A stretch of 31,903 nucleotides of DNA from Azonexus sp. (lineage in GTDB: Bacteria; Pseudomonadota; Gammaproteobacteria; Burkholderiales; Rhodocyclaceae), in the NCBI GenBank assembly GCA_031274715.1, contig JAISPT010000035.1:1-31903 (forward strand), read 5' to 3'. The notes under the pieces were generated by a model, which was not told the origin of the DNA, did not search any database, and saw only the letters and a program-made list of their open reading frames with translations. Shown here piece after piece: positions 31,249 through 31,903 of the stretch. The position numbers and the translations under genes are program-made. The first letter of the stretch is position 1; each line of letters begins with the position of its first letter.

Positions 31249-31903
31249 TTATGGGCATGAATCGGAACAGTTATTTTTCAAAAACGCCTCAAGCTTTGCG
31301 ATTGCCGTTCTTGTATTTGAAATTTCCGTCATATGCCCAGGGTCTTGATCGTTAAACCATTTTCTACTGAAATTCTCCCGTAGTTGAAGGCACTGTTTCA
31401 ATCGATCAAGGTTCGCTTTCGCATCTTTACATGGATCACCAGTAGGAGGTACCGGTGATTTACATATCCGACTATATTCTTTACGTTCTTGTGCTTGTTC
31501 GGCACGCTCTTGGCGGCTATCACCAGACATCGAGGCTACGACAAGTCCGCCTCCCAATAGCGCACCTGTCCCCCAAAAACCTAATCCTCCTGCGGTAGCA
31601 GAACCCGCCGCTGCCGTCCCCCCGCCTAAAAGTGGGAGCAGTCCGAGAAAAGCAAACCGTCCATCGGGATCAATAAACCTCAGCGGGTCATTCCCTGCAT
31701 AGGTATAGAGCGACATACTCCCGCCCGCGAGCCCGATGGGGTCAGCCTGGATATACCGTCCGGTGAGCGGATCGTAATCCCTGAAGTAGTTGTAGTTAAG
31801 GTTTGTCTCCCTGTCGTAGTACTGTCCTGGGAATCTGAGGTTCAGTGTGAAGAGGATGCCATCTCCATCCGGGTCTTCTTCGGGGGGGCTGTTGCCGAAC
31901 GGT
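31249..31903 (-). CDS. Rhs-family polymorphic toxin, C-terminal part
   Basis: Partial: the frame is open to the window edge and the N-terminal Rhs/YD repeats lie beyond it. The hallmark core reads YNYFRDYDPLTGRYIQADPI, then GLAGG, SLYTYAGNDPLRFIDPDG. The variable tip is about 135 residues. It has a Gly/Ala-rich hydrophobic stretch, then a charged domain with five cysteines and the motif RKWFNDQDPGHMTE, ending CSDSCP. The tip was not assigned to a named toxin family with confidence, although a GH-x-x-E motif followed by a terminal Cys recalls small Rhs tip domains. The ankyrin gene follows by 1 nt. Such proteins are usually delivered by type VI or related secretion to rival bacteria. Confidence 0.9.
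   Translation of the reverse strand, partial: PFGNSPPEEDPDGDGILFTLNLRFPGQYYDRETNLNYNYFRDYDPLTGRYIQADPIGLAGGSMSLYTYAGNDPLRFIDPDGRFAFLGLLPLLGGGTAAAGSATAGGLGFWGTGALLGGGLVVASMSGDSRQERAEQAQERKEYSRICKSPVPPTGDPCKDAKANLDRLKQCLQLRENFSRKWFNDQDPGHMTEISNTRTAIAKLEAFLKNNCSDSCP

Overview
The window looks like chromosomal DNA of a denitrifying betaproteobacterium, most likely from the Rhodocyclales (Dechloromonas/Azonexus-like). This is inferred from the high GC content, the nor gene set, the exbB-exbD-lpxK-trm112-kdsB-adk order, a PPi-dependent phosphofructokinase beside a proton pyrophosphatase, and the style of the encoded proteins. No rRNA, tRNA or CRISPR array was seen.

Region 1 (1-7796) is a nitric oxide reductase locus. 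norC and norB (cNor catalytic subunits) end at a strong terminator. Two genes on the opposite strand (DUF302 protein, flavin-reductase-like protein) separate them from a tightly packed norE-norF-norQ-(unknown membrane protein)-norD run. A Crp/Fnr-type regulator with an FNR-like recognition helix follows and is the likely local NO sensor.

Region 2 (7818-14826, minus strand) is a biofilm-adhesin/type I secretion locus: ABC exporter, HlyD-type adaptor, a 59-residue small ORF bracketed by a 20-bp inverted repeat, a LuxR-type regulator with a degenerate receiver, and a compact LapA-like RTX adhesin with a retention module and a PAAG motif. The outer-membrane channel and the LapD/LapG control proteins are not in the window.

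Region 3 (14947-23667) is core metabolism and envelope. On the minus strand lie exbB, exbD, lpxK, trm112-like, kdsB, then adk, pfp and hppA, ending at a terminator. xseA runs divergently on the plus strand and is followed by sodB.

Region 4 (24312-26286) is a small accessory patch: an IS5-family transposase remnant, a small membrane protein, an ISAs1-like transposase remnant and a pirin gene. A TerC-family gene translationally coupled to a universal stress protein gene follows. Then, on the minus strand, rluE, a DUF192 gene and ubiC form an overlapping operon.

Region 5 (29793-31903) is the 3' end of an Rhs polymorphic-toxin locus. The main rhs gene enters from beyond the window and ends in a small Cys-rich tip, with an ankyrin protein (probable immunity) 1 nt downstream. 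An orphan Rhs tip follows, carrying a copy of the core. It is out of frame at a GT repeat and has its own downstream membrane protein, a probable second immunity gene. REP-like palindromes overlap the 3' ends of both probable immunity genes. This locus and the inverted-repeat-bracketed small ORF in region 2 are the most interesting parts.
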